A program made the position numbers and the translations under genes. 5,750 bases of DNA from an uncultured Bacilli bacterium (GTDB lineage: Bacteria; Bacillota_I; Bacilli_A; RF39; UBA660): NCBI GenBank assembly GCA_947629125.1, contig CANRCO010000077.1:1-5750 (forward strand), given 5' to 3'. The notes below the pieces were generated by a model. The model worked only from the letters and a program-made list of their open reading frames with translations, did no database searches and was not told where the DNA came from. Shown in pieces: positions 1-5,750 of the stretch; positions within the stretch are counted from its first letter, which is position 1; every line of letters starts with the position of its first letter.

Positions 1-143
1 ATTAAATCATAAGCATTAGTAAGTGCATTATATAAACCATCATCACCATTAGTACAAATATCTACAACATATTTTTCCTTTTGCAATTTATTAGCTATTA
101 AATCAGCTAAACTAAATTCATCTTCAACAATTAAAATACGCAT
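1..143 (-). CDS. Second OmpR-type response regulator, N-terminal fragment (cut by window edge)
   Basis: Only the first 47 codons are present; the reading frame is open to the window edge. They encode MRILIVEDE followed by an amphipathic helix and a second strand (YVVDICTNGDDGL), the opening of a CheY-like receiver domain. The acidic pair E7/D8 that binds magnesium is visible. The phosphoacceptor aspartate would lie a few residues beyond YDL, outside the window. The start is fixed by ATG at 143 with a strong Shine-Dalgarno, AGGTGAT (154-148), 4 nt upstream. The receiver opening (MRILIVEDE, then NGDDGL) looks like OmpR-family regulators such as ArlR or CsrR, but no output domain can be seen, so the family is inferred. 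It starts 49 nt behind the histidine kinase stop and differs in sequence from the regulator encoded upstream, so it is not a simple duplicate. It may belong to a separate two-component system whose kinase lies outside the window. Confidence 0.85.
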   Translation of the reverse strand, partial: MRILIVEDEFSLADLIANKLQKEKYVVDICTNGDDGLYNALTNAYDL

Positions 144-147
144 TTAA

Positions 148-154
148 ATCACCT
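148..154 (-). promoter_or_regulatory. Ribosome binding site of second response regulator
   Basis: AGGTGAT lies 4 nt before the ATG at 143 and is an exact complement of the usual 3' end of bacterial 16S rRNA. It fixes the start of the partial response regulator. The 49-nt gap upstream (144-192) is almost pure A/T. It contains TATA-like strings but no -10/-35 pair I would defend and no terminator hairpin. The gene could therefore be co-transcribed with the kinase or have its own weak promoter. Confidence 0.7.
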
Positions 155-192
155 ACTACTTATATTTATATATCACAAATATTAAAAAAAGA

Positions 193-1386
193 TTAAATTT
201 TAAAGTATTTTATAAAAAATTTAGTACCTTTTTTATTTGATTCTACTGTAATTTTACCATTATCTTTTTCAATAATTACCTTAGCTAAAGCTAACCCTAT
301 ACCTATACTATCATAAGATGAGTTTCTTCCTTTATAAAATCTTTCAAAAATATGTGGTAAATCTTTTTTACTTATTCCTTTACCAAAATCTTCTATTTTA
401 ATTAAAACATAAGCATTATTTTCTTGATAATCAATATTAATAACAGAATCAGGAAGTGAATGTTCTATACAATTTTTTAATATATTAGTTAAGGCTTCAA
501 TTTGCCAATGATAATCGCAATACAATTTAATATTAGTTATATAATTCACATTGATTTTAACTTTTTTTAGCTCACATAATAATGATACATTTTTAATGGA
601 GGCATCAATAATTTGATTAACTTTGTAGTTAGCGGGATTAAATTTAATAGTATTAACATCAAATTTAGATAATTTTAATAATGATTGAATTAAAAAATTC
701 ATATTAGTAATTTCTCTTTTGATATTCGTATAAAAATCTAACCTCGTTGATAAATCCATTTTAGTATCATCAATTAAATTATCTAATAAAACTAAAATAG
801 AAGTCAAGGGGGTTTTTAATTGATGAGAAATATCTTCTAAAGATTTTTTCAAATTTAATTTATCATTAAGAGAATTATCAGCAATTTCTCTTAACATTAT
901 AGTAGTTTTATATATTTCATTTTTTAAAATAGATAATTCGCCCTCATTTATATCATCAATAGCTAATGAATAATTTTTATGATTTAAGGCTTCGATATAT
1001 TTGGTAATCTTTTTAATTTCTTGATTTGTTTTATAATCTTTATAATAAAATAATAAGTATATTATTAACAAAATTAAACCAAAAACTAAAGAATTTGTTA
1101 TTAAATATTTATAAAATGTATTTTTAGTTTCTTTAATTAAAAAATCTTTTTCATATATCCCATACTTTTTTAAAAAATTGGAATTATTGTTTTTTTTATT
1201 AATTATTTTTAATATTTCATCCTCCGATATTTTGGGATATTTTTCCTTAACATTAGTAATAATAGTAGCAAGTTTTTGATTATAAATATTGGTATAATTA
1301 TGATATTCATAAATATTTAAAACCATAAATATACTAAACAAAATAATTGTAATAAGTAATATTATTAAACTTTTTTTATTTTTCAT
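193..1386 (-). CDS. Sensor histidine kinase (two-TM, HisKA/HATPase_c)
   Basis: A membrane kinase of 397 aa that should autophosphorylate and pass the phosphate to the response regulator encoded just before it. TM1 is about residues 6-24. A small outside domain of about 70 residues follows (25-94), then TM2 (about 95-115). The linker 116-180 is in the position of a HAMP or signalling helix. The DHp domain carries the H-box SHQLKTPLTS with phosphoacceptor H188. The ATPase domain shows the N-box LTNILKNCIEH (N305), the G1 box EDFGKGI (D333), the F box IFERFYKG (347-352) and the G2 box GIGLALA (362-368). All catalytic motifs are intact. The ATG at 1386 overlaps the 3' end of the regulator gene by 11 nt, with only a weak AGGG 10 nt upstream, which suggests translational coupling. 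The outside segment includes EKYPKISEDEI and FLKKYGI, a pattern I associate with Firmicute kinases next to FtsX-type transporters (VncS-like). That family placement is from memory. The stimulus is unknown. Confidence 0.94.
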   Translation of the reverse strand: MKNKKSLIILLITIILFSIFMVLNIYEYHNYTNIYNQKLATIITNVKEKYPKISEDEILKIINKKNNNSNFLKKYGIYEKDFLIKETKNTFYKYLITNSLVFGLILLIIYLLFYYKDYKTNQEIKKITKYIEALNHKNYSLAIDDINEGELSILKNEIYKTTIMLREIADNSLNDKLNLKKSLEDISHQLKTPLTSILVLLDNLIDDTKMDLSTRLDFYTNIKREITNMNFLIQSLLKLSKFDVNTIKFNPANYKVNQIIDASIKNVSLLCELKKVKINVNYITNIKLYCDYHWQIEALTNILKNCIEHSLPDSVINIDYQENNAYVLIKIEDFGKGISKKDLPHIFERFYKGRNSSYDSIGIGLALAKVIIEKDNGKITVESNKKGTKFFIKYFKI

Positions 1387-2032
1387 CTATTCGATACCCT
1401 ATTCCTTTAACTGTTGTAATAATATCAGTTTGTAATTTATTTCTTATTCTTTGAAAATAAACGGTTACAGTATGGTCATCAACATCATTTCCAGTCCAAT
1501 CCCATATATAAGACAAAATAGTTGAGCGACTTACTACTCTATTAAGATTTATAAATAGTAAATGTAAAAGTTTTAATTCTAAACTAGTTAAATCAATAAT
1601 TTGTTGATTTTTAAAAACTACCATTTTATTTAAATCAAAAGTTATATCTTTAATAGTTATTAACCCTTGTTTTTTATAACGTAATAATATACGTTTAATT
1701 CGAGCTAATAATTCTTTAGTAGAAAATGGTTTAATAATATAGTCTTCTGCTCCTAGATTTAATCCTTTAACTATATCATCTTCTTCATCTTTAGCTGTCA
1801 AAAATAAAGTAGGAATAGCTAAATTCTTTAACTGAAATTCATAAAAATCAAAACCATTACCGTCTGGTAAAGTAACATCTAAAATTATTAAATCAATATG
1901 TGGTTTTACTTTTAAAAAATCAGTTGCTTCTTTTATTGTTGTTAAAAAAGTTAATTGGTAATTGTTTTTTTCTAAAGTATATTTTAAACCTTTAATAATA
2001 TTTAAATTATCTTCAATTAATAATATATTCAT
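1376..2032 (-). CDS. OmpR/PhoB-family response regulator
   Basis: A DNA-binding regulator of 218 aa, a normal length for the family. The receiver domain (1-118) has E7/D8 for the metal, phosphoacceptor D52 in LDVTLPDG, switch T79 in LTA and K101 in KPF. The winged-helix output domain (about 124-216) has the family pattern TSLELKLL, a recognition-helix region DDHTVTVYFQRIRNKL (185-200) and the wing TVKGIGYR. An in-frame GTG at 2059 would add nine residues (MIQLIWGLI). I chose the ATG at 2032 because MNILLIEDN is the standard receiver start, because GGGGAT precedes it at proper spacing, and because the likely promoter -10 box (2055-2050) lies downstream of the GTG, so that codon would not be transcribed from it. 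The gene overlaps the kinase gene by 11 nt, forming a regulator-kinase pair. By analogy with VncR/BceR-type systems it probably controls the upstream transporter genes, perhaps through the direct repeats at 5401-5418 (inference). Confidence 0.94.
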   Translation of the reverse strand: MNILLIEDNLNIIKGLKYTLEKNNYQLTFLTTIKEATDFLKVKPHIDLIILDVTLPDGNGFDFYEFQLKNLAIPTLFLTAKDEEDDIVKGLNLGAEDYIIKPFSTKELLARIKRILLRYKKQGLITIKDITFDLNKMVVFKNQQIIDLTSLELKLLHLLFINLNRVVSRSTILSYIWDWTGNDVDDHTVTVYFQRIRNKLQTDIITTVKGIGYRIDEK

Positions 2033-2049
2033 AATTAATCCCCATATCA

Positions 2050-2058
2050 ATTGTATCA
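2050..2058 (-). promoter_or_regulatory. Extended -10 promoter for the regulator-kinase pair
   Basis: Read on the minus strand, TGATACAAT is an extended -10 element (TG, one base, then TACAAT, one mismatch from TATAAT). The place for a -35 box falls inside the terminator hairpin of the permease gene and reads GCTAAA, a poor match, so the TG extension would carry the activity. Transcription would begin near 2043, leaving a leader of only about 11 nt that starts with GGGGAT, the presumed ribosome binding site. Promoter calls from sequence alone in AT-rich DNA are uncertain. The TG extension and the position just behind a terminator are what support this one. Confidence 0.5.
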
Positions 2059-2087
2059 CAAAATTAAGGAGCTTTAGCCCCTTAATT
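2058..2087 (-). terminator. Rho-independent terminator of the ABC transporter operon
   Basis: On the minus strand an 11-bp stem (2087-2077 with 2072-2062) closes a UAAA loop. The stem is AATTAAGGGGC against GCTCCTTAATT, with a single G-U pair. The run TTTT straddles the stem base (2063-2060). The stem begins inside the TAA stop of the permease gene. The trailing U-run is short and broken by G, so termination may be incomplete. No U-run follows the hairpin on the plus strand, so it acts only for the minus-strand operon. Confidence 0.75.
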
Positions 2088-4689
2088 AAATATTTTCATT
2101 TCTAATAGTTTCAATTGTATTTTGTTTATTTATTTTATTTAATGAATATTTCATTAACATTGTAATAAGTAAGAATACGGCGGTAATACTAATTATTATT
2201 GCTAAAAGTGGTAAGTTATATGGTTGATTTGATTCTTTAGTTAAAAAGTAATAAATTACATATGATAAGGAAGTACCAATTATTATGCCGTAAAACAAAG
2301 ATTTAAATCCAATAAATACTGTTTCTAAACGAATCATTCTTTTAAATTCATGCTTGGTCATTCCTATTGACTTTAACATAGCAAACTCTTTTTGTCTTAA
2401 TTCCATATTAGTTGTAATAGTATTAAAAATATTAGTTATACCAATTAAAGAAATAACAATAATAAAACCATACAAGAAAATAGCTACTAAAATAAATAAA
2501 TTATTCATCATTTTAGCATCTTGTTCAATATTATCTAAACTATAATTACCCGTTATATTTTTTTCAATGGTATCTTGTAAAGTGGTTGCTTCATTTGATT
2601 TATAAAATATTTCAACACTATTAGTAGAACTAAATTTATCATACCATTCATCACTAACTATTAATATATCTTGGCTATAATTATTAAAACCAAAAGGTTT
2701 AATTTTTGTAACAGACCCAATAGTAAAAGTAAAATCTTGATTATCTTTATTTTTTCCTTTAATTACATCATTCTTTTGATAACTATAAGTTCTTAAATAT
2801 TTTTCTTCCTTTTTATTATTCTTTTTATTGAATATTTCTTTTTGATTATAATCGATTAAAATACCTTTATTTAACATTTGGTTATAATCAAGGCCTAATT
2901 GCTTTAAATATTTTTGATATTGATAATTACCTATAGTTACTACTTCTATAAAGCCATCAGATTTAGTATCAACATCGTTCCATTTAAGATAATCTTTGCT
3001 ATAATTGGGCTTATTTAGATAAAATGGACTATATCGATTAACAGAATAATCTAATACATTATCTAATTGGGTTGTTTTTAAAGCTTCTTCATAAGTTGTA
3101 GAAAAATTTTCATTATTACTTGTATTTATATTTAAAAGTAAGTTATACTCAGTTAATTTTAATTCATCTTTTACTGTATCAAAAGCCATGTTTATAAAGG
3201 AAGCTAAGGCAATAAAGATTGCTACTGATATAATTATTGAAATAACAGTCGTTCGATATTTCTTTTTATTTCTTTTCATATTTTTATAAGAAATATCTCC
3301 TCCAATACCAAAAATTTTGTTAATTAATTTAGGACTTTTTAATTTTTTGGCTTTAAGTTTAATATTTGCACTATTTCTAATTGAGTCGATAGGGTTTATT
3401 TTAGAAGCTTTATGAGCACTTCTAAATGCTGAGAAATAAATAGTTATAATTCCTAAAATAATGGCGACAATTATTGAAATTGGTGAGAAGGCAAAAACTA
3501 ATTTTAAGCCACTATCTAGCATACCTTTAAGAAAATAATTACAGACAATTACTAAAATATAAGAGGCAAATAAACCACCTATAATACCTAAAGGAATAGC
3601 AATTAAACCAAGAATTATCGCTTCATAAAAAACATTTTTTATAATTTGTTTTTTAGTTGCACCAATACTTCGTAGCATACCATATTGTTTTATTTTTTCA
3701 GTAATTGAAATATCAAAACTATTTTTTATACAAAAAATTGAGGTAATAACTATAATTAAACAAACGATAACAATAACTGTACCTAACCCCGATATACCAC
3801 TACTTTTAATTGGATTAGTTTGTAATTCTATTAAATAAGAATTCATATTTATTTGATATTTACTTTTTTTAATTTCTTGGTCATATTGTTGTAATTCTGT
3901 TTCACTTAAAGATTGACCTTCATTTACTTTTTTAAATAAGCTTTCATCAATTCCTAAAATATTAGCAGTTACTTTATAAATTTGTTTTATACCAGCTTTA
4001 GTATATTTAGCATATACATCAACATTACCCTTTAATTTATTTTGGTCTAAATAAGTAATAAATGTATAGCCTGGAGCATTATATGATTCAATATTAGTAG
4101 CTGGTCTTTCAATAATACCTACAACTTTATAGGTTTTTGCTACAACATCAGTAATATTTTCATTGTCTTTTATGTAAGGATTATTTTGCGTTAACTCTAC
4201 ATTTTCACTAACTCTTTTACCAACATCTAAACTTATAGTATCACCTAAATTAATGGTAAGTCGTCCATTAGTTTTTAAATGAGTAGGAATTAAAATCTCT
4301 TGGTCATTAGTTGGTAAGCGACCTTCAACTAATCTAACTGCTAAATTATTTAAAGAGTCTGGAGTAAATGCTTTAATATAAGCATAAGGTTTAAATTCAT
4401 TTTTTGTCGTTATTTTAGCATAACCAATATTTTGAGTTAAATTAATATTAGCAATTTTTTGATTATAAGAAAAATCTTTTAAATTACTTACTGGTACATT
4501 TTCATAACTAATGTGAAAATCACCATATTGATATTTTTCATAATTAATTAATGATTTTATACCACTAGCATACATTGTTGCAACTGCACAAATTAAAGCT
4601 ACTGATAAAATAATACCAATAATTGTAACAATAGTTCTTTTTTTATTTAATTTTAAACTTTTAATAGTTAGTTTGTTAAGTAAGTTCAT
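2086..4689 (-). CDS. FtsX-family ABC transporter permease, duplicated, 8 TM
   Basis: The 867-aa membrane subunit of an ABC transporter, partner of the ATPase encoded just upstream. It has two repeats. Repeat one: TM1 about 20-42, a large extracytoplasmic MacB-like domain 43-300, then TM2 (302-322), TM3 (353-386) and TM4 (402-422). Repeat two: TM5 480-502, a second outside domain 503-730, then TM6-TM8 (731-758, 788-815, 826-848). Each repeat holds the FtsX signature after its second helix: EKIKQYGMLRSIGATKKQI (331-349) and LRQKEFAMLKSIGMTKHEF (764-782). Each closes with a matching cytoplasmic tail, INPIDSIR (431) and TIETIR (858). With both halves fused, one polypeptide could supply the full membrane part. 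The topology differs from the 10-TM BceB type. Such proteins are mechanotransmitters or exporters of lipids and peptides; the substrate is unknown. The start is certain: AAGGAGG sits 7 nt before the ATG. The gene is followed directly by a terminator. Confidence 0.93.
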   Translation of the reverse strand: MNLLNKLTIKSLKLNKKRTIVTIIGIILSVALICAVATMYASGIKSLINYEKYQYGDFHISYENVPVSNLKDFSYNQKIANINLTQNIGYAKITTKNEFKPYAYIKAFTPDSLNNLAVRLVEGRLPTNDQEILIPTHLKTNGRLTINLGDTISLDVGKRVSENVELTQNNPYIKDNENITDVVAKTYKVVGIIERPATNIESYNAPGYTFITYLDQNKLKGNVDVYAKYTKAGIKQIYKVTANILGIDESLFKKVNEGQSLSETELQQYDQEIKKSKYQINMNSYLIELQTNPIKSSGISGLGTVIVIVCLIIVITSIFCIKNSFDISITEKIKQYGMLRSIGATKKQIIKNVFYEAIILGLIAIPLGIIGGLFASYILVIVCNYFLKGMLDSGLKLVFAFSPISIIVAIILGIITIYFSAFRSAHKASKINPIDSIRNSANIKLKAKKLKSPKLINKIFGIGGDISYKNMKRNKKKYRTTVISIIISVAIFIALASFINMAFDTVKDELKLTEYNLLLNINTSNNENFSTTYEEALKTTQLDNVLDYSVNRYSPFYLNKPNYSKDYLKWNDVDTKSDGFIEVVTIGNYQYQKYLKQLGLDYNQMLNKGILIDYNQKEIFNKKNNKKEEKYLRTYSYQKNDVIKGKNKDNQDFTFTIGSVTKIKPFGFNNYSQDILIVSDEWYDKFSSTNSVEIFYKSNEATTLQDTIEKNITGNYSLDNIEQDAKMMNNLFILVAIFLYGFIIVISLIGITNIFNTITTNMELRQKEFAMLKSIGMTKHEFKRMIRLETVFIGFKSLFYGIIIGTSLSYVIYYFLTKESNQPYNLPLLAIIISITAVFLLITMLMKYSLNKINKQNTIETIRNENI

Positions 4690-4691
4690 TC

Positions 4692-5363
4692 TTAGACCTC
4701 CTTAACAATTTTTCCATCTTCTAATTTGATTATTCTATCAGCACATTTAGCTATTTCCATATTATGCGTAATCATAATGATAGTTTGTTTTAAATCTTTA
4801 TTGGATTTTTTTAATAGTGCTACTATTTCATCACTTGATTTACTATCTAAATTACCAGTTGGTTCATCAGCTAAAATAATCGTTGGATTGGTAATTAAGG
4901 CTCGTCCAATACTGGTTCTTTGTTGTTGACCACCAGATAATTCATTAGGTAAATGTTTTCTTCTTTTTTCCAAACCCAATAATTTTAACATTTCATTTAG
5001 TTTATCTTGACTGATTTGGCGATTATCTAAAGCACATGGTAATGTAATATTTTCTTCGACATTTAAAATAGGTATTAAATTGTAAAATTGATAAATTAAT
5101 CCAACTTGACGACGTCGAAAAATGGCTAATTTATCATCATCAAAATCAAAGATATCTTTTCCATCAATATAAACCTTACCACTAGTCGGCCTATCGACTC
5201 CACCAATTAAATGTAAAAGAGTTGATTTGCCACTACCGCTTGCTCCAACGATAGCGACAAATTCGCCTTTTTCTACTGAAAATGACACATTATCTAATGC
5301 CACCACTTTTGATAAATTTTTTCCGTAAATTTTAGTTAAATTTTCAACTTTTAATATTTCCAT
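4692..5363 (-). CDS. ABC transporter ATP-binding protein (MacB/LolD type)
   Basis: A cytoplasmic ATPase of 223 aa, the usual size for the MacB/LolD/FtsE group, which powers the FtsX-type permease encoded 2 nt downstream. Every motif is present: aromatic stack Y13, Walker A GASGSGKST (40-48), Q-loop Q92 in YQFYNL, signature LSGGQQQR (142-149), Walker B IILADEP (162-168) with catalytic E167, D-loop NLDS (171-174) and switch histidine H200 in MITHN. The stretch after the signature reads TSIGRAL rather than the commoner VAIARAL, a variant I recall in Firmicute FtsX-linked ATPases. The ATG at 5363 has AGAAAGGAAA upstream at workable spacing. A likely promoter with a regulator-type direct repeat lies just ahead, in the 54-nt gap behind the phosphodiesterase gene. 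The last codons of this gene contain the ribosome binding site of the permease, so the two should be made together. Confidence 0.96.
   Translation of the reverse strand: MEILKVENLTKIYGKNLSKVVALDNVSFSVEKGEFVAIVGASGSGKSTLLHLIGGVDRPTSGKVYIDGKDIFDFDDDKLAIFRRRQVGLIYQFYNLIPILNVEENITLPCALDNRQISQDKLNEMLKLLGLEKRRKHLPNELSGGQQQRTSIGRALITNPTIILADEPTGNLDSKSSDEIVALLKKSNKDLKQTIIMITHNMEIAKCADRIIKLEDGKIVKEV
4697..4703 (-). promoter_or_regulatory. Ribosome binding site of the permease, inside the ATPase gene
   Basis: AAGGAGG is a perfect Shine-Dalgarno sequence 7 nt before the permease ATG at 4689. It lies within the codons for the final Lys-Glu-Val of the ATPase. This fixes the permease start and implies coupled translation of the two transporter subunits. 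Confidence 0.85.
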
Positions 5364-5386
5364 AAAAATATTTCCTTTCTGTTGTA

Positions 5387-5392
5387 ATTATA
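5387..5392 (-). promoter_or_regulatory. -10 box of the ABC transporter promoter
   Basis: TATAAT, an exact consensus -10, lies 23 nt before the ATPase start codon. The expected start of transcription is near A5380, giving a leader of about 17 nt that contains the AGAAAGGAAA ribosome binding site. At 16-18 nt spacing no -35 hexamer resembles TTGACA (candidates ACTTAG, CTTAGA, AACTTA). That region is instead occupied by a direct repeat, which suggests the promoter depends on an activator. Confidence 0.6.
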
Positions 5393-5400
5393 TTTAACTA

Positions 5401-5418
5401 AAGTTACATCTAAGTTAC
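5401..5418 (-). promoter_or_regulatory. Putative response-regulator operator: GTAACTT direct repeat, 11-nt period
   Basis: Two identical GTAACTT heptamers (5418-5412 and 5407-5401) are repeated at exactly 11 nt, one helical turn. They end 8 nt before the TATAAT box and replace the -35 region. OmpR/PhoB-family regulators bind head-to-tail dimers on direct repeats with about this period and activate promoters lacking a -35. The window encodes such a regulator with its kinase right behind the transporter, so it is the natural candidate, though binding is inferred. The second copy also forms a short dyad, TAACT-TT-AGTTA (5406-5395). The first copy begins within the TAG stop of the phosphodiesterase gene. 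Confidence 0.55.
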
Positions 5419-5750
5419 TATTTTAAAAGTTTATTAACATACTCAAAATAATCTATAACTAAATTATTAGTCTTACGTTTGGTGATAACTTCCTTAGCTA
5501 AAGTAATATCATCAGTAATTATATTATCGACATTTAAATCTAACATATCATTGATACCATCTTTAGTGTTAACTGTCCAAACAAATAATTCTTTTTTTGC
5601 TTTATGAACATTTTTCACAAGTTTACGAGTTACACTTGAAGCTTCAATACTAAAATTATCAGCTGCTTTTAAACTTAATATGTTCCCATAAGCTAAACTC
5701 ATTACATAAACAGTTGGGACATCAGCATTATTCTTTTTAACATTTTCTAA
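5418..5750 (-). CDS. Glycerophosphodiester phosphodiesterase, C-terminal fragment
   Basis: The last 110 codons of a gene that continues beyond the right edge. The frame is open to 5750, so the Met at 5702 is internal. The fragment shows the end of a GDPD TIM barrel: the strand PTVYVMSLAYG, then FSIEASSVTRKLVKNVHKAKKELFVWTVN and NVDNIITDDI. The VWTVN strand and the NIITDD loop are typical closing strands of the family, which hydrolyses glycerophosphodiesters to glycerol-3-phosphate and an alcohol. The SLAYGN...SIEAS wording and the tail NNLVIDYFEYV resemble the membrane-anchored Firmicute GDPD proteins, whose N-terminal multi-TM domain would be outside the window. The catalytic N-terminal residues (HRG region) cannot be checked. 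It ends in TAG with no terminator before the transporter genes 54 nt on, so some readthrough into them is possible. Confidence 0.87.
   Translation of the reverse strand, partial: LENVKKNNADVPTVYVMSLAYGNILSLKAADNFSIEASSVTRKLVKNVHKAKKELFVWTVNTKDGINDMLDLNVDNIITDDITLAKEVITKRKTNNLVIDYFEYVNKLLK

Noticed and set aside
144..192. Possible promoter for the second response regulator (TATATAA-like strings) and a weak ATATTT/AAATAT inverted repeat
   Set aside because: The stretch is nearly all A/T, where such strings occur by chance. No -35 pairs with them at normal spacing, and the stem would be too weak to act as a terminator.
2033..2059. GTG at 2059 as the start of the first response regulator
   Set aside because: It adds nine hydrophobic residues before the standard receiver start MNILLIEDN, and it lies upstream of the likely -10 box.
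2354..2545. Open frame of 63 codons on the plus strand inside the permease gene
   Set aside because: It is antisense to codons of an intact FtsX permease, has no protein-family features and no convincing ribosome site; it is a by-product of AT-rich coding sequence.
4726..4929. Open frame of 67 codons on the plus strand inside the ATPase gene
   Set aside because: It lies antisense to the signature, Walker B and H-loop codons of a clearly real ATPase and shows no family features of its own.
5418..5702. Reading the right-hand gene as a complete 94-residue protein starting at Met 5702
   Set aside because: The frame continues to the window edge with family-like residues (DVPTVYVMSLAYG), so the Met is internal to a longer GDPD protein.
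1..5750. CRISPR array, tRNA or rRNA genes, insertion sequences, phage genes
   Set aside because: No regularly spaced repeats, clover-leaf RNA, transposase motifs or terminal inverted repeats were seen; nearly the whole window is ordinary coding sequence.

Overview
All supported genes lie on the minus strand of a very AT-rich segment (roughly three quarters A+T by eye). Every tryptophan codon I checked is TGG. The complete genes run through with no internal TGA and end in TAA or TAG, so the standard bacterial code applies and this is not a TGA=Trp mollicute. The AT bias, the strong AGGAGG-type ribosome binding sites and the protein families suggest a low-GC Firmicute (Bacilli-like, perhaps an Erysipelotrichales or uncultured gut relative). 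That placement is an inference.

In transcription order (right to left) the window holds: the C-terminal end of a glycerophosphodiester phosphodiesterase (5750-5418); a MacB/LolD-type ABC ATPase (5363-4692); an 867-residue FtsX-family permease (4689-2086), 2 nt behind the ATPase; a hairpin terminator fused to a promoter (about 2087-2050); an OmpR-family response regulator (2032-1376); a histidine kinase overlapping it by 11 nt (1386-193); and the first 47 codons of a second OmpR-family response regulator (143-1), cut by the window edge. There is no gene-free stretch longer than about 60 bases.

The central four genes form a familiar Firmicute module: an FtsX-type ABC transporter next to a two-component system. 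In such modules the kinase and regulator usually control the transporter, often in response to cell-envelope stress or antimicrobial peptides. The sequence offers a concrete candidate for that control. Upstream of the ATPase gene, two exact GTAACTT copies 11 nt apart sit where a -35 box should be, just ahead of a perfect TATAAT. This is the layout expected for activation by an OmpR/PhoB-type regulator. The ligand or substrate cannot be read from sequence.

I see no clearly undescribed system. The points most worth a second look are the direct-repeat operator, the overlap of terminator and promoter between transporter and regulator, the small extracytoplasmic domain of the kinase, and a second response regulator placed directly behind the kinase.
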